Assembly (NCBI RefSeq): GCF_900111585.1
Contig: NZ_FOHI01000006.1
Span: 124,001 to 188,000, forward strand
DNA: 64,000 nt
Origin: Nitrosospira multiformis
GTDB taxonomy: Bacteria; Pseudomonadota; Gammaproteobacteria; Burkholderiales; Nitrosomonadaceae
Reading direction: 5' to 3'
This document shows positions 16,023 through 25,450 of the stretch, piece after piece; the stretch's first letter is position 1, and the number at the start of each line of letters is the position of its first letter. Under the pieces are notes generated by a model. The model saw only the letters and a list, made by a program, of their open reading frames with translations, did not search any database and was not told where the DNA came from. Both the position numbers and the translations under genes were made by a program.

Positions 16023-17096
16023 TCATGGTACAGACTGACTGAAGGCCACAACATGCTCCGCTTCCAGCCTGATTCCTATTTTTTCCCCTATCGCATGATT
16101 ATGATGGCTTGGAACGAGCGACAGGGCGGTACTGCCGCCAGGCAGTTGCAGCGTATACAGGATGTCGGCGCCCCGGAATGCTTTTTGCATAACCTTGGCT
16201 TGTACGGGACTGGCGTCATCATGCACGATATCATCCGGGCGGATCAGCACATCTACCACGTTTCCCTCCTGGCATAGCTGGCAGTCCGGAGCGCATTGAT
16301 GCGGGATATCCCCGGCCAGCGTGCCCAGTTCGATTTCCACCTGCTGTCGGTCGAGCATTTTTCCGGGAAGGAAGACGCCTTCTCCAATGAAATTGGCAAC
16401 GAATCGATTGGCGGGTTTGTGGTAGAGATTATAGGCCGTATCCCACTGCTGGATTTCACCGTGGTGCATGACGCCAATCTCGTCTGCAATGGCAAACGCT
16501 TCATCCTGATCGTGCGTTACCAGAATAGCCGTGGCATTCTGGCTTTTGAGGATATCGCGGACTTCCAGGCTCAAGCGACCGCGCAGACTGACGTCCAGAT
16601 TCGAGAAGGGTTCGTCCAGCAGTAGCAATTCCGGACGGGGCGCCAAAGCGCGCGCCAGCGCTACCCGCTGCTGCTGCCCTCCCGAGAGCTGGTGGGGGTA
16701 TTTTTTTGCGGAATCAGCAAGGCCTACGGTTTGAAGCATCTCGTCGATGCGTGCAGAACGTTCGCCTTTTTGCATGCTATGCAGGCCAAAGCCGATATTG
16801 TCCGTGACGGACAGATGGGGAAATAGCGCATAGTCCTGAAATACCATTCCGATATGACGTCTTTCAGGCGGAATCATGACGCTAGTGCTGCTGATCACGG
16901 CGCCATTGAGCAGGATTTCCCCCGCAGAAACAGGCTCAAAACCGGCAATGCATCTCAGCACCGTAGTCTTGCCGCAACCGCTCGGGCCCAGCAGGCATCC
17001 GATGGCCCCTTTCTCGAGGGTGAAGGACAGGTCGTTCACCACCCTTTGCTGCCCATAGGCATGGCGGATATAACTTAGCTCAAGCAGTGTTCCCAT
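16023..17096 (-). CDS. fbpC: Iron(III) ABC transporter ATP-binding protein
   Basis: 357 residues. Walker A GPSGCGKT (37-44), signature LSGGQQQRVALARAL (about 138), Walker B LLLLDEPFSNLD, and switch His in LVTHDQDEA. A C-terminal TOBE-like extension (GDIPHQCAPDCQLC and DVLIRPDDIV) is typical of FbpC/PotA-type ATPases. It powers ferric iron uptake through the permease encoded 27 bases upstream. Third gene of a leftward fbpA-fbpB-fbpC operon under a Fur box. The cysteines in the regulatory domain (CAPDCQLC) may sense metal or redox state; this is inference. Confidence 0.9.
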   Translation of the reverse strand: MGTLLELSYIRHAYGQQRVVNDLSFTLEKGAIGCLLGPSGCGKTTVLRCIAGFEPVSAGEILLNGAVISSTSVMIPPERRHIGMVFQDYALFPHLSVTDNIGFGLHSMQKGERSARIDEMLQTVGLADSAKKYPHQLSGGQQQRVALARALAPRPELLLLDEPFSNLDVSLRGRLSLEVRDILKSQNATAILVTHDQDEAFAIADEIGVMHHGEIQQWDTAYNLYHKPANRFVANFIGEGVFLPGKMLDRQQVEIELGTLAGDIPHQCAPDCQLCQEGNVVDVLIRPDDIVHDDASPVQAKVMQKAFRGADILYTLQLPGGSTALSLVPSHHNHAIGEKIGIRLEAEHVVAFSQSVP

Positions 17097-17123
17097 GACG
17101 CAATCCGACCTATTTTTTGCAAA

Positions 17124-18833
17124 CTATTTTTCGCTTTGCCGCATGAAAAATATCAGTGGTAGCAGGCCTGCCAGCACCAGCGCCACCGCAGGCAGGGCGG
17201 CCTGCTCCCATTCGCCTTCGGAAGTCATCTCGAAAATTCTTACCGCCAGGGTATCCCATCCAAAAGGCCGGGTCATCAGCGTGATGGGCATTTCTTTCAT
17301 GACATCCACGAACACCAGGGTTGCGGCGGTAAATATTCCACTCCTCAGCATCGGCAAATGGATGCGGCGCAACATCGACCATCCACTCAAGCCGAGACCC
17401 ATGGCAGCCTCATCGATGCTGCTGGTGATACGCTGCATGGCGCTGTCTATAGGGCTGTAGCTCACCGCGAGAAAGCGGGTCATATAGGCGATCAGCATGG
17501 TGGCAAGCGTGCCCTGAATAAGCAGTCCGGTTTCCATATGAAATAACTGCATGGCCATTTCGCTCAACTGGTTGTCGAGCCAGGCTATCGGGATGAAAAT
17601 TCCCACTGCCAGAACAGTCCCGGGCAAGGCATAGCCAAGGGTGGAAATGCGCACTGCTGCACGTGTGGCGCGGCTGGGATGGCGGCGCGCAGCATAGACC
17701 ATAAGCAGCGCAACCGAGCAGGTGAGCAGGACTGCAAAACCGGACAACAGGAGCGAATGCCAGAGGAATTCCAGATATCTCTGGTCAAAATCACGTGCAA
17801 AAACGTGCGTTGTCCATACAGCGAGTTGCGCGACCGGCAGCAGGAATGCAAGAAACAGCGTGGCCGAGGCAAAACCTGTGACTCCCCACTTTTGCCAGCC
17901 AGAAAGCGTGATGAGGTGAGCCCTCGCACTCTGCCGGATTTCCGCGTAGCGCATCTGGGAGCGGAACTGTTGTTCAAGGATGATCATGGCAAAGACGATC
18001 ACAATAAGCAGTGACGCGAGTTGAGAGGCTGCGGGGAGGGAAAACATGGCAAACCAGGCTTTATAAATGGCAGTAGTGAAGGTATCGTAATTGAAGACCG
18101 CTACCGTGCCGAAGTCCGCCAGGGTTTCCATCAAAGCCAGCATGGCGCCGCCAGCGATCCACGGCCGCGCCATGGGAAGCGCTACTTTGAAAAAACCTTG
18201 TGTACGGCCGAGTCCCAGCGATTGCGCTGCTTCCAGCGAGCGTTTACCTTGGGTGAGGAAGGCATTGCGAGCCAGCAGATAGACATAGGGATAAAATGCC
18301 AGAATCATGACGATGATGACACCCGTCCTGCTGCGCACATTTGGAAACCAGAAGAGGTCAGGGCCGAACCACTCGCGCAGCGCGGTCTGGACGGGACCGA
18401 TATAGTCGAAGAGGCCCAGTGCGACGAATGCGGTCACGTACGCGGGCATGGCAAACGGCAGCAACAGCGCCCACGAAAAGAATCGCCGTCCGGGAAATTC
18501 GCATACGGCGGTAAACCACGCCAGGCTCACGCCCAACAGCGTTACGCCGACAAGTACGCCCAAGGCAAGCCAGAATGTATTGACCAACAGGTCAGGCAGG
18601 ATGGTTTCTGCCAAGTGCTGCCAGACTTCGCCAGTGGGGGTAAAAAGCGAAGAAACGACTGTGCCGACAGGTATCAGCACGAGCGCGGCGACCAGAAGGG
18701 GTATCAGGCGCCAGCCATGGGAAGCGTGATGGTTCGAGGTGGGAAAGCTGAAAAACCCCTTTCTTGTGCCTTGACTATCCGTCGTCTCCGTTCCCGTCCC
18801 CGCCTCCATCCCATTCGGCGCTTCTACCTCCAC
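17124..18833 (-). CDS. fbpB: Iron(III) ABC transporter permease (fused two-domain)
   Basis: 569 residues with about 12 membrane helices. Two permease halves are joined, each with an EAA-type loop that contacts the ATPase: EAAQSLGLGRTQGFFKVALP in the first half and DEAAMGLGLSGWSMLRRIHL in the second. This is the FbpB/SfuB layout. A polar stretch of about 40 residues precedes the first helix; the true start may be slightly further in. Located between the binding protein (22-base gap) and the ATPase. Confidence 0.9.
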   Translation of the reverse strand: MEVEAPNGMEAGTGTETTDSQGTRKGFFSFPTSNHHASHGWRLIPLLVAALVLIPVGTVVSSLFTPTGEVWQHLAETILPDLLVNTFWLALGVLVGVTLLGVSLAWFTAVCEFPGRRFFSWALLLPFAMPAYVTAFVALGLFDYIGPVQTALREWFGPDLFWFPNVRSRTGVIIVMILAFYPYVYLLARNAFLTQGKRSLEAAQSLGLGRTQGFFKVALPMARPWIAGGAMLALMETLADFGTVAVFNYDTFTTAIYKAWFAMFSLPAASQLASLLIVIVFAMIILEQQFRSQMRYAEIRQSARAHLITLSGWQKWGVTGFASATLFLAFLLPVAQLAVWTTHVFARDFDQRYLEFLWHSLLLSGFAVLLTCSVALLMVYAARRHPSRATRAAVRISTLGYALPGTVLAVGIFIPIAWLDNQLSEMAMQLFHMETGLLIQGTLATMLIAYMTRFLAVSYSPIDSAMQRITSSIDEAAMGLGLSGWSMLRRIHLPMLRSGIFTAATLVFVDVMKEMPITLMTRPFGWDTLAVRIFEMTSEGEWEQAALPAVALVLAGLLPLIFFMRQSEK

Positions 18834-18855
18834 CCGACCATCACCCGGTTATATC

Positions 18856-19869
18856 TTACTTGTAGCCGGCGCGATCCATCAGTTTTACCGCTTCCGCTTG
18901 CAGTTCTCCAGCTTTGTTCACATTTATCGTATTCTGTTTGAAACTGCCCCACGCGGCTACGGCAGGATCGGTTTTGACTTTGGAGTTCACCGGATACTCC
19001 ATGTTTACGTCGGCAAACAGATTCTGCGCTTTTTCCGAGGATAGAAATTCGATCAGCTTGATCGCCGCTTGAGGGTGATGCGCATATTTTGTCACGCCTG
19101 CACCCGAAATATTTACATGGACGCCGCTGTTGTCCTGGTTCGGCCAGAAAATCGCAAGCGGTAGTTTCGGGTTCTTTTTCATCAGACGCCCGTAATAATA
19201 AGTATTGACAATAGTGACGTCACATTTCCCTGCAGCAACGTATTCCATAGCCTTGGTGTCATCCGAAAGAGGATCGGTTGCAAGATTGGCAACCCAGCCC
19301 TTTACAATCTGCTCGGTTTTCGGTTCTCCATGCTCGGCAATCATCATTGCCACCAGCGACTGGTTGTATACTTTCTTGGAAGTGCGTACGCACAGGCGGT
19401 TCTTCCACTTGGGATCTGCCAGCGCTTCATAGGTTGAAAGGTCGGAGGGTTTTACCTTGTTGGTGTTGTAAACGATGGTACGGGCGCGTATCGATAAGCC
19501 GAACCATCGGTTCAAAGGATCCTGGAGATGAGCGGGAACATTCGTTTCGAGTATTTCTGACTCCACCGGACGCAACAGTCCCTCCCGCGCCGCCTCCCAC
19601 AAGTTGCCGGCATCGGTGGTGAGCAGTACGTCAGCCGGAGTGTTTTTGCCTTCTGCCTTGAGGCGCGCGAGCAAGGGGCCTTCCTTATCGGTGACGAATT
19701 TGACAACAATGCCGCTATCCTTGGTGAAGGCATCGAACATCGGCTTGATGAGTTGCTCTATGCGTGCCGAATAGACGACCACTTCCTCCGCCCCGGATGC
19801 ATCTGCGGTAAATAGCGTGACACAGCATATCATTGCGGTAAGATAACGATTGAGGCGCGCACTGGACAT
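18856..19869 (-). CDS. fbpA: Iron(III) ABC transporter substrate-binding protein
   Basis: 337 residues. ATG 19869 is chosen because GGAG lies eight bases upstream and a Sec signal follows (MSSARLNRYLTAMICCVTLF, cleavage near ASGA); an earlier ATG at 19932 lies beyond the Fur site. VVVYSARIEQLIKPMFDAF is the usual start of this periplasmic binding family. NTYYYGRL carries the tyrosine pair that binds Fe3+ in FbpA. It hands ferric iron to the FbpBC transporter. Iron demand is high in ammonia oxidisers with many haem proteins. Confidence 0.92.
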   Translation of the reverse strand: MSSARLNRYLTAMICCVTLFTADASGAEEVVVYSARIEQLIKPMFDAFTKDSGIVVKFVTDKEGPLLARLKAEGKNTPADVLLTTDAGNLWEAAREGLLRPVESEILETNVPAHLQDPLNRWFGLSIRARTIVYNTNKVKPSDLSTYEALADPKWKNRLCVRTSKKVYNQSLVAMMIAEHGEPKTEQIVKGWVANLATDPLSDDTKAMEYVAAGKCDVTIVNTYYYGRLMKKNPKLPLAIFWPNQDNSGVHVNISGAGVTKYAHHPQAAIKLIEFLSSEKAQNLFADVNMEYPVNSKVKTDPAVAAWGSFKQNTINVNKAGELQAEAVKLMDRAGYK

Positions 19870-19913
19870 TTGATTTACTCCGGATATGAAGGCAGAAAGG
19901 CTAATATTATAAA

Positions 19914-19928
19914 TGATAATAATTATCA
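19914..19928. promoter_or_regulatory. Fur box
   Basis: TGATAAT-A-ATTATCA is a perfect 7-1-7 inverted repeat matching the core of the Fur operator. It lies between fbpA (start 45 bases to the left) and the plus-strand gene at 19952 (24 bases to the right), so it can control both. Confidence 0.88.
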
Positions 19929-19951
19929 GCAAAGCGGCACGTTAATATATC

Positions 19952-20224
19952 ATGGATGAACCAGAACAAGTTCTTCCGTATCAGCGCTTGCAGCAGCTCC
20001 TTGCGATACCGGAGAGGCAGCGTACCGAAGCTCAATGGGATGAGATCAACGAACTCGAAATCGCGCTTACGCCGGTAAACCGGGCCAGCACGCCGGATCG
20101 GAATGTCCGCCGTAAAGGTGCCGTACCTCCAGAACAACCCAGGTCCCGGGATGGTACGCCAGGACCAGGGAGAAGGCCCCTGAAGAAACTTCGCAAGCGG
20201 CCCCCCAAAGCAGGCGGATCATGA
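19952..20224 (+). CDS. Small hypothetical protein, basic Pro-rich tail
   Basis: 90 residues. It starts [20 protein letters not shown] and has an acidic helical first half ([18 protein letters not shown]), then a disordered basic tail rich in Pro, Arg and Lys. No signal or membrane helix. It starts 24 bases from the Fur box, divergent from fbpA, so it may be iron-repressed. No known family recognised. Confidence 0.6.
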   Translation: MDEPEQVLPYQRLQQLLAIPERQRTEAQWDEINELEIALTPVNRASTPDRNVRRKGAVPPEQPRSRDGTPGPGRRPLKKLRKRPPKAGGS

Positions 20225-20315
20225 GCGGTATCTCCCGTTGGGGATGGAGATTCGCTACCGGTGCGATGGAAGCGTCCTGACCTTTAACAGTTCCCTAATT
20301 CTAAGCGGGAGAAAT

Positions 20316-20636
20316 ATGCAACTTACTACAACACCGGGCATCGATGGGAAGCGTATTACCCGATATTGCGGGGTGGTGGCGGGCGAAGCAGTTCTGGGCG
20401 CCAATATATTCAAGGACCTCTTTGCGGGAATCCGCGATCTGGTGGGCGGACGTTCCGGAACCTATGAGAAAGAGTTGCAGCGCGCGCGGGACATCGCGCT
20501 CGAAGAACTGCAGCAGCGTGCGCACGACCTTGGAGCGAATGCAGTAGTGGGCATCGATATCGATTACGAGGTACTGGGAAAAGAAAATGGCATGCTCATG
20601 GTTTCCGCAAGCGGCACGGCTGTAATCGTCGAATAA
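20316..20636 (+). CDS. YbjQ-family (UPF0145) protein
   Basis: 106 residues. ATG 20316 follows GGGAGAAAT; the frame is open upstream to 20238 but the family starts [14 protein letters not shown]. Conserved parts: [36 protein letters not shown] and the C-terminal [13 protein letters not shown]. The family forms pentameric rings and is sometimes described as heavy-metal binding; its role is not established. No clear tie to its neighbours. Confidence 0.85.
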   Translation: MQLTTTPGIDGKRITRYCGVVAGEAVLGANIFKDLFAGIRDLVGGRSGTYEKELQRARDIALEELQQRAHDLGANAVVGIDIDYEVLGKENGMLMVSASGTAVIVE

Positions 20637-20691
20637 CCGGAGCGCGGGAGCTTATTGCGGCCAGACCAGTAATCAATCCGGCAGGAGTCCT

Positions 20692-21393
20692 CTACCACGG
20701 CACCGGCTTCCCGTCGTACTCAATGAACCTGCCGGAATCCTTAAGGGTGAGGCGATCGATCACCTGTCGCATGCCGGATACGCTTTGAGCAGACGAGATC
20801 AAGGCATTGGCTCCCCCCATGTCTGTTTTCACCCATCCCGGATGCAGTACCACCGCAATTACTCCCGCCTGTTTCAGGTCAATCGAAAGCGATTTGACCA
20901 CCATGTTCACCGCCGCCTTACTGGACCGGTACATATAGCTTCCCCCGCCATCATTGTCCTCGATACTGCCCATTTTACTGCTGATGGTCACAATCTTTTT
21001 TTGACTGCTCCGGGCGATCTGTGATGCAAATGTCTGCGCCATCTTGAGTGTCGCCATGGTATTGACCAGAAACGTGCGCATCCAGGCTTCGTAATCCTCG
21101 CTCCTGAATATTCCCGAACGATGCGCCTCTGCGTAGATGCCGGCATTGTTGAGAAGCAGATCGATGGATTCGCCGGAAAGAGACCGCCCCAGCTCGTCGA
21201 TTTGCCGGTGATCGGCAACATCAAGCGCATGTACCTTCATCCGCTCCGGATGCTGGTTTGCCAACATTTGAAGTTCTCCTGCTTTCTCAGGATGGCGCGC
21301 GCAGGCAAGAACACGCCAGCCTTCCGCTGCGTATTGACGTGCGAATTCAAGTCCAATCCCGCGGTTTGCGCCTGTGATCAGTGCAGTTTTCAT
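20692..21393 (-). CDS. Short-chain dehydrogenase/reductase
   Basis: 233 residues. The nucleotide-binding motif TGANRGIGLEFARQ is near the start, NNAG in the third strand (LLLNNAGIYAEA), and the catalytic residues Ser (ISSKMGS) and YRSSK (Tyr and Lys in MYRSSKAAVNMVV). ATG 21393 has GAGGAGA upstream. Classical NAD(P)-dependent SDR, similar in shape to the CsgA/sniffer-type branch; the substrate is unknown. Read towards the YbjQ gene and divergent from the next SDR. Confidence 0.88.
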   Translation of the reverse strand: MKTALITGANRGIGLEFARQYAAEGWRVLACARHPEKAGELQMLANQHPERMKVHALDVADHRQIDELGRSLSGESIDLLLNNAGIYAEAHRSGIFRSEDYEAWMRTFLVNTMATLKMAQTFASQIARSSQKKIVTISSKMGSIEDNDGGGSYMYRSSKAAVNMVVKSLSIDLKQAGVIAVVLHPGWVKTDMGGANALISSAQSVSGMRQVIDRLTLKDSGRFIEYDGKPVPW

Positions 21394-21638
21394 AATCTTC
21401 TCCTCATGGGGATATACGGATCAGGTATTCGGGAGAAACGAACTCGTGGCGTGACAGGGTACTATAAAGAAGTATCGGAGGATGAATTTCACTGCATGAT
21501 AAGCCAGTATTGCGGTTCCCGGCAGAGAAATTGGGAACCTGTCCCGGTAACAAAACTAGGAATTGCCCGGCAAGCCATGTTCCTGACTCATTATGTATAG
21601 AAAGCCCAAGGAATGGCAACTCTAAAAGGAAGAAACAT

Positions 21639-22463
21639 ATGGCCGACAAGATCGCGTTGGTAACCGGTGCTTCCAGTGGTATCGGCAGGGCAACAGCAGA
21701 ACTTTTTGCCCAGAACGGATATTATGTATTTGCTCTCGCCCGGCGCATGCACAGGCTGGAACAGATACGCTCCAGCCATATCGAGCCCATCTGCCTAGAT
21801 GTGACCGATGATGCAACTGTCCGCCAGGTGGTAGCCCACATCATATCGACCCACGGGCGAATCGATGTGCTGGTGAATAACGCCGGGATCTGTCAGCCGG
21901 GCGCCGTCGAATGTGTTCCGCTCGAAACCGCTCATCGGCAGCTCGAGGTCAATCTTTTTGGCTATGCGAGATTCATGCAAGCGGTGCTTCCGCACATGCG
22001 GGAGCAGCGATCGGGGTGTATCGTCAATATTGTCTCCGCGCTGAGCAGGATTTCAGTTCCCGGTTTCGGTTGGTATTCGGCCTCGAAGTATGCCATCGAA
22101 GCGTTGACTGACGCGGTGCGGGGGGAGGTGATGGAGTTTGGCATCAATGTCGTGCTGATCGCCCCCGGATTGATAAAGACCGAGTTTGTGCCAAATCAGT
22201 TGAGGGCACTGGAGAGAATCCCGCACTCCACAGCCTATGAAAGACTTCTTGCGGGCGTACATAATCTGGTGGCGGGAGAACCCGAAGCGCCGGGTCCGGA
22301 AATCATCGCAAAGGCAGTATTGAGCGCGGTGAAGGTATCCAGACCTCCCGTTCGTCATGCGCTGCCTCTCGATTCCAAAATGTCGGTTATGGCAAGATGG
22401 CTGCTTGGGGGACGCCTCTTCGCCTGGGTGATTCGGCTCCGGATGAAATTTTCCCGGGGATAA
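21639..22463 (+). CDS. Short-chain dehydrogenase (retinol dehydrogenase-like)
   Basis: 274 residues. ATG 21639 follows AAAAGGAAG; the frame is open upstream but lacks a ribosome site there. TGASSGIGRATAELF binds the cofactor, VNNAGICQPG follows, and the active site has Ser in IVSALSRIS and YSASKYAIEAL. The C-terminal region is extended and hydrophobic (MARWLLGGRLFAWVI), suggesting membrane association. The downstream carotenoid oxygenase makes an apocarotenal or retinal substrate plausible, but that is inference from position. Confidence 0.85.
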   Translation: MADKIALVTGASSGIGRATAELFAQNGYYVFALARRMHRLEQIRSSHIEPICLDVTDDATVRQVVAHIISTHGRIDVLVNNAGICQPGAVECVPLETAHRQLEVNLFGYARFMQAVLPHMREQRSGCIVNIVSALSRISVPGFGWYSASKYAIEALTDAVRGEVMEFGINVVLIAPGLIKTEFVPNQLRALERIPHSTAYERLLAGVHNLVAGEPEAPGPEIIAKAVLSAVKVSRPPVRHALPLDSKMSVMARWLLGGRLFAWVIRLRMKFSRG

Positions 22464-22598
22464 GCTATCAATCGAAATGACTACCCATCTACGAGCCAGG
22501 GTTCTGTCATCGATTCGGGACTCCGCCCAGCCGATTTTCATGAACATTCGCTCTCTGCTTTTGCAACAACGGGGGGTCGAATGAAAGGAGATGCTAAA

Positions 22599-24014
22599 AT
22601 GACATGCGATTATAAGAAAGGGTTTGCAGATCAAACAAAAGAAATCACTGTTTCTTCGCTAGAGGTAGAGGGCGTTATTCCCGACTGGCTATCCGGCACG
22701 CTCGTGCGTAACGGTCCTGCCCGTTTCCGTTTGGAAGGCAAGACACTTAACCACTGGTTCGATGGCCTGGCAATGCTGCATAAGTTCGATATTGCCAATG
22801 GCCACATCAGCTACGCGAATAGGTTCCTCGACACCCCCGCTCTTCGAGCGGCTAAAGACGGAAAAATGAAATATGGAGAATTTGCCACTGATCCCTGCCG
22901 CTCCTTGTTCAAGCGTATTACTCAAGTCTTTACAGGGTCAACATCCGGCGCCAATGCTAATGTGTCTATCGGAAAGATTGCCAAAGAATTTGTAGCTCAA
23001 ACAGAAACTCCGCTACCCGTTGCTTTCGACGTAGATACCCTCAAGACTATAGGTATTGTCAGTTACAGCGACGGGCTGAAGGGGAATTTGACAACTGCTC
23101 ACCCGCATCAGGATCAAGGTGATCAATTTAACTACCTGCTCAGCTTTGGTCACAAATCTACATACAATGTCTACAGGTTGTCTGATGGCAGCAAAAAGCG
23201 CCAACTGATAGGCAGCTACAGCACAGGCAGACCATCGTATATGCATAGTTTTGGACTCAGCCAGCAATATTTAATTTTGATGGAATTTCCGTTGGTGGTG
23301 AATCCAATAAGCATGTTGGTAAGAGGTAAGCCATTTATAGCAAACTACACATGGAAACCTGAGCGCGGCACGCGCTTCTCGCTCGTTGATCGCCAGACGG
23401 GGGAAGTCAGATATGCGCACACTGACGAAGCCTGGTTCGGCTTTCACCATGTCAATGCATTTGATAATAACGACCATAGCAAAATAGACCTCGACATTAT
23501 TGTGTATCCCGATGCGGACGTAGTGCAATACTTCTACCTGAACTCATTACTCAACAAGCGGAACCAGGAGGCATACCCTAAAAACGAATTAAGGCGATTT
23601 ACTATCGACGTGCCCGCCGGCACCGTTAGTTCCCGAAGGTTGGTTGACCATTCAGCCGAACTGCCGCGCATAAATTATGAGCAATGCAACCGCAAAACGT
23701 ACCGATATGTTTACGCGAATGGTATTGCAAGACAGGGGGAATCGGCTTTTCTTGATACTGTCGTTAAATTTGATCTGACAGGCGACGTCAAGGAGTGGCG
23801 GCAGGACGGTCAATATCCTGGCGAGTCCGTATTTGTGGCACGGCCAGACGCTCGATCCGAGGACGACGGCATATTGCTGACGGTGGTCCTGGATTCTACT
23901 GCGAACAATTCGTATCTGCTGCTGCTCGATGCGCGGGATTTGTCGGAAATTGCTCGTGCAAGTGTTCCCCAGCACGTGCCATTTGGTTTCCACGGGGCGT
24001 ATATTCGTTCGTAA
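22599..24014 (+). CDS. Carotenoid cleavage oxygenase (RPE65 family)
   Basis: 471 residues. ATG 22599 is preferred over 22581 because AAAGGAG lies eight bases before it. The family start WLSGTLVRNGPARF is clear, then HWFDGLAMLHKFDI. The four iron-binding histidines are visible in TAHPHQD, YMHSFGLS, FHHVNAF and the C-terminal GFHGAYI. Such non-haem Fe(II) enzymes cut carotenoid or related double bonds with O2 to give aldehydes. It lies about 135 bases after an SDR on the same strand. Substrate unknown; retinal or a stilbene-type compound are both possible. The gene looks intact. Confidence 0.9.
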   Translation: MTCDYKKGFADQTKEITVSSLEVEGVIPDWLSGTLVRNGPARFRLEGKTLNHWFDGLAMLHKFDIANGHISYANRFLDTPALRAAKDGKMKYGEFATDPCRSLFKRITQVFTGSTSGANANVSIGKIAKEFVAQTETPLPVAFDVDTLKTIGIVSYSDGLKGNLTTAHPHQDQGDQFNYLLSFGHKSTYNVYRLSDGSKKRQLIGSYSTGRPSYMHSFGLSQQYLILMEFPLVVNPISMLVRGKPFIANYTWKPERGTRFSLVDRQTGEVRYAHTDEAWFGFHHVNAFDNNDHSKIDLDIIVYPDADVVQYFYLNSLLNKRNQEAYPKNELRRFTIDVPAGTVSSRRLVDHSAELPRINYEQCNRKTYRYVYANGIARQGESAFLDTVVKFDLTGDVKEWRQDGQYPGESVFVARPDARSEDDGILLTVVLDSTANNSYLLLLDARDLSEIARASVPQHVPFGFHGAYIRS

Positions 24015-24024
24015 TCACGATCAG

Positions 24025-24070
24025 AACTCCCGTTCCTGATCCCTGTCCTGGCTTCTCTTGAACTTCATTT
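24025..24070. repeat. Dispersed 46-base repeat, copy 2
   Basis: Matches 14955-15000 at roughly three quarters of positions. Lies just after the carotenoid oxygenase stop. Confidence 0.4.
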
Positions 24071-24092
24071 CAGGCGAAGCCTATCTTGCGCC

Positions 24093-25163
24093 TCAATCTT
24101 TTTTTTCGATCCTGGGAGTCTCCATTGATGCAGCGAAGAGATCCCATGCGGACATGAACAATGCTGCGATAACTGGCCCGATCACAAAGCCATTGAGGCC
24201 GAACAGGACCAGTCCCCCGAGTGTCGAGATGAGCACCACGTAATCCGGCATCCTCGTATCTCGTCCCACCAGGACTGGGCGTAAGAGGTTGTCAACCAAT
24301 CCGATTACGAACACGCCGAACGCGATGAGAACGGTACCCTGCCAGACAGCGCCGGTAAACAGGAAGTAGATGGCCACCGGGATCCAGATGAGGCCGGCGC
24401 CGACTGCCGGTATCAGGGAAAGAAACGCCATCACGAAGCCCCACAGCGGAGCCCCTTGAATGCCGAGAAAATAAAATATCAGACCGCCCAAGGTGCCCTG
24501 AAGGGCGGCAACGACGACGTTGCCCTTGACGGTTGCGCGAATGACCGTAGTGAACTTGCTGGACAAGTGCCGTTTGTGTTCCATGGTAAGAGGCATTGCC
24601 TGCTTGATCTTTGCCGCCAGACTGTCGCCATCACGCAGCAGAAAAAATAGCACATACAGCATGATGCCGAAGCTCACGAAAAATCCAAAAGCGTTCTGAC
24701 CAATGCCAAGCGCGTGCGTGGCGATGAACTGGCTGCCGCGCAAGATACCGCTTGATAGCATGTCCTGCAACTCCGCGATATTGGTGAGCCCCGAGCGGTC
24801 GAGCAGGTTGACCAACCACGGGGGCGCAGCGCTCATGATTTGCTGGAAATACATTCCGAAATTCAACTCACCGGTGCGGATTTTCTGGTAGATGAGGGCT
24901 CCTTCCTGCAGGAGCGAAATTGTCATCAGGGTGACCGGAAGAATCACGATGACCAGAACGAGCAACAATGTGATGAACGCGGCGAGGTTGCGCCGCTGTC
25001 CGAGGGCGGCCAGCAGCCTGCGATGAAACGGTGTAAATATGATGGCAAGAACGGCCGCCCAGAATACGCTGCCGTAAAAAGGCAGCAGTATCCAGATGAA
25101 TGCCACGGAGACGGCAATCAACATCAGTAAAAAGGCTTTTTGCCGCAACTCGGGGGAGTTCAT
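24093..25163 (-). CDS. AI-2E family transporter (PerM-like)
   Basis: 356 residues, about eight membrane helices. It begins MNSPELRQKAFLLMLIAVSV; the pattern of paired N-terminal helices, a soluble segment with SAAPPWLVNLLDRSGL, and a C-terminal set with LIPAVGAGLIWIPVAIYFL and DNLLRPVLVG is typical of the UPF0118/AI-2E exporter family. Members move autoinducer-2 or act as Na+/H+ antiporters; the sequence alone does not choose. Convergent with the carotenoid oxygenase. Short C-terminal tail (ASMETPRIEKKD). Confidence 0.88.
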   Translation of the reverse strand: MNSPELRQKAFLLMLIAVSVAFIWILLPFYGSVFWAAVLAIIFTPFHRRLLAALGQRRNLAAFITLLLVLVIVILPVTLMTISLLQEGALIYQKIRTGELNFGMYFQQIMSAAPPWLVNLLDRSGLTNIAELQDMLSSGILRGSQFIATHALGIGQNAFGFFVSFGIMLYVLFFLLRDGDSLAAKIKQAMPLTMEHKRHLSSKFTTVIRATVKGNVVVAALQGTLGGLIFYFLGIQGAPLWGFVMAFLSLIPAVGAGLIWIPVAIYFLFTGAVWQGTVLIAFGVFVIGLVDNLLRPVLVGRDTRMPDYVVLISTLGGLVLFGLNGFVIGPVIAALFMSAWDLFAASMETPRIEKKD

Positions 25164-25450
25164 GTGCAGAGATGTTTAATAACCGGTTACGATGACGTTA
25201 TGGAGTCATCCTACCTTAACTCAGCCTCAAGTTGATAGAGGAATACGAAAAGAAAATTAAAAGTCAACTCAGCGCGAACAGATAGAGCCGATGGCAAGGT
25301 CTGGGAGTACGAAGCCTGAGAATACGGGGTGCCCAAGAGGAAATATTCTTCTGCCGGCCTACCCCGAATTTTCTCCGGATTTGCCAGGAGGAGGGGCAGC
25401 AGGCTCTGAGCGTAGAATACCCGCTGTATCCTGCGTCCCAAGCAATCTTC
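25164..25450. other. Intergenic stretch, no gene seen
   Basis: About 290 bases between two minus-strand genes. Short frames only, none with a ribosome site or recognisable sequence. Confidence 0.5.

Noticed and set aside
18021-18941. 306-residue plus-strand frame opposite fbpB
   Set aside because: Shadow of the permease gene; polar, repetitive composition and no start site.
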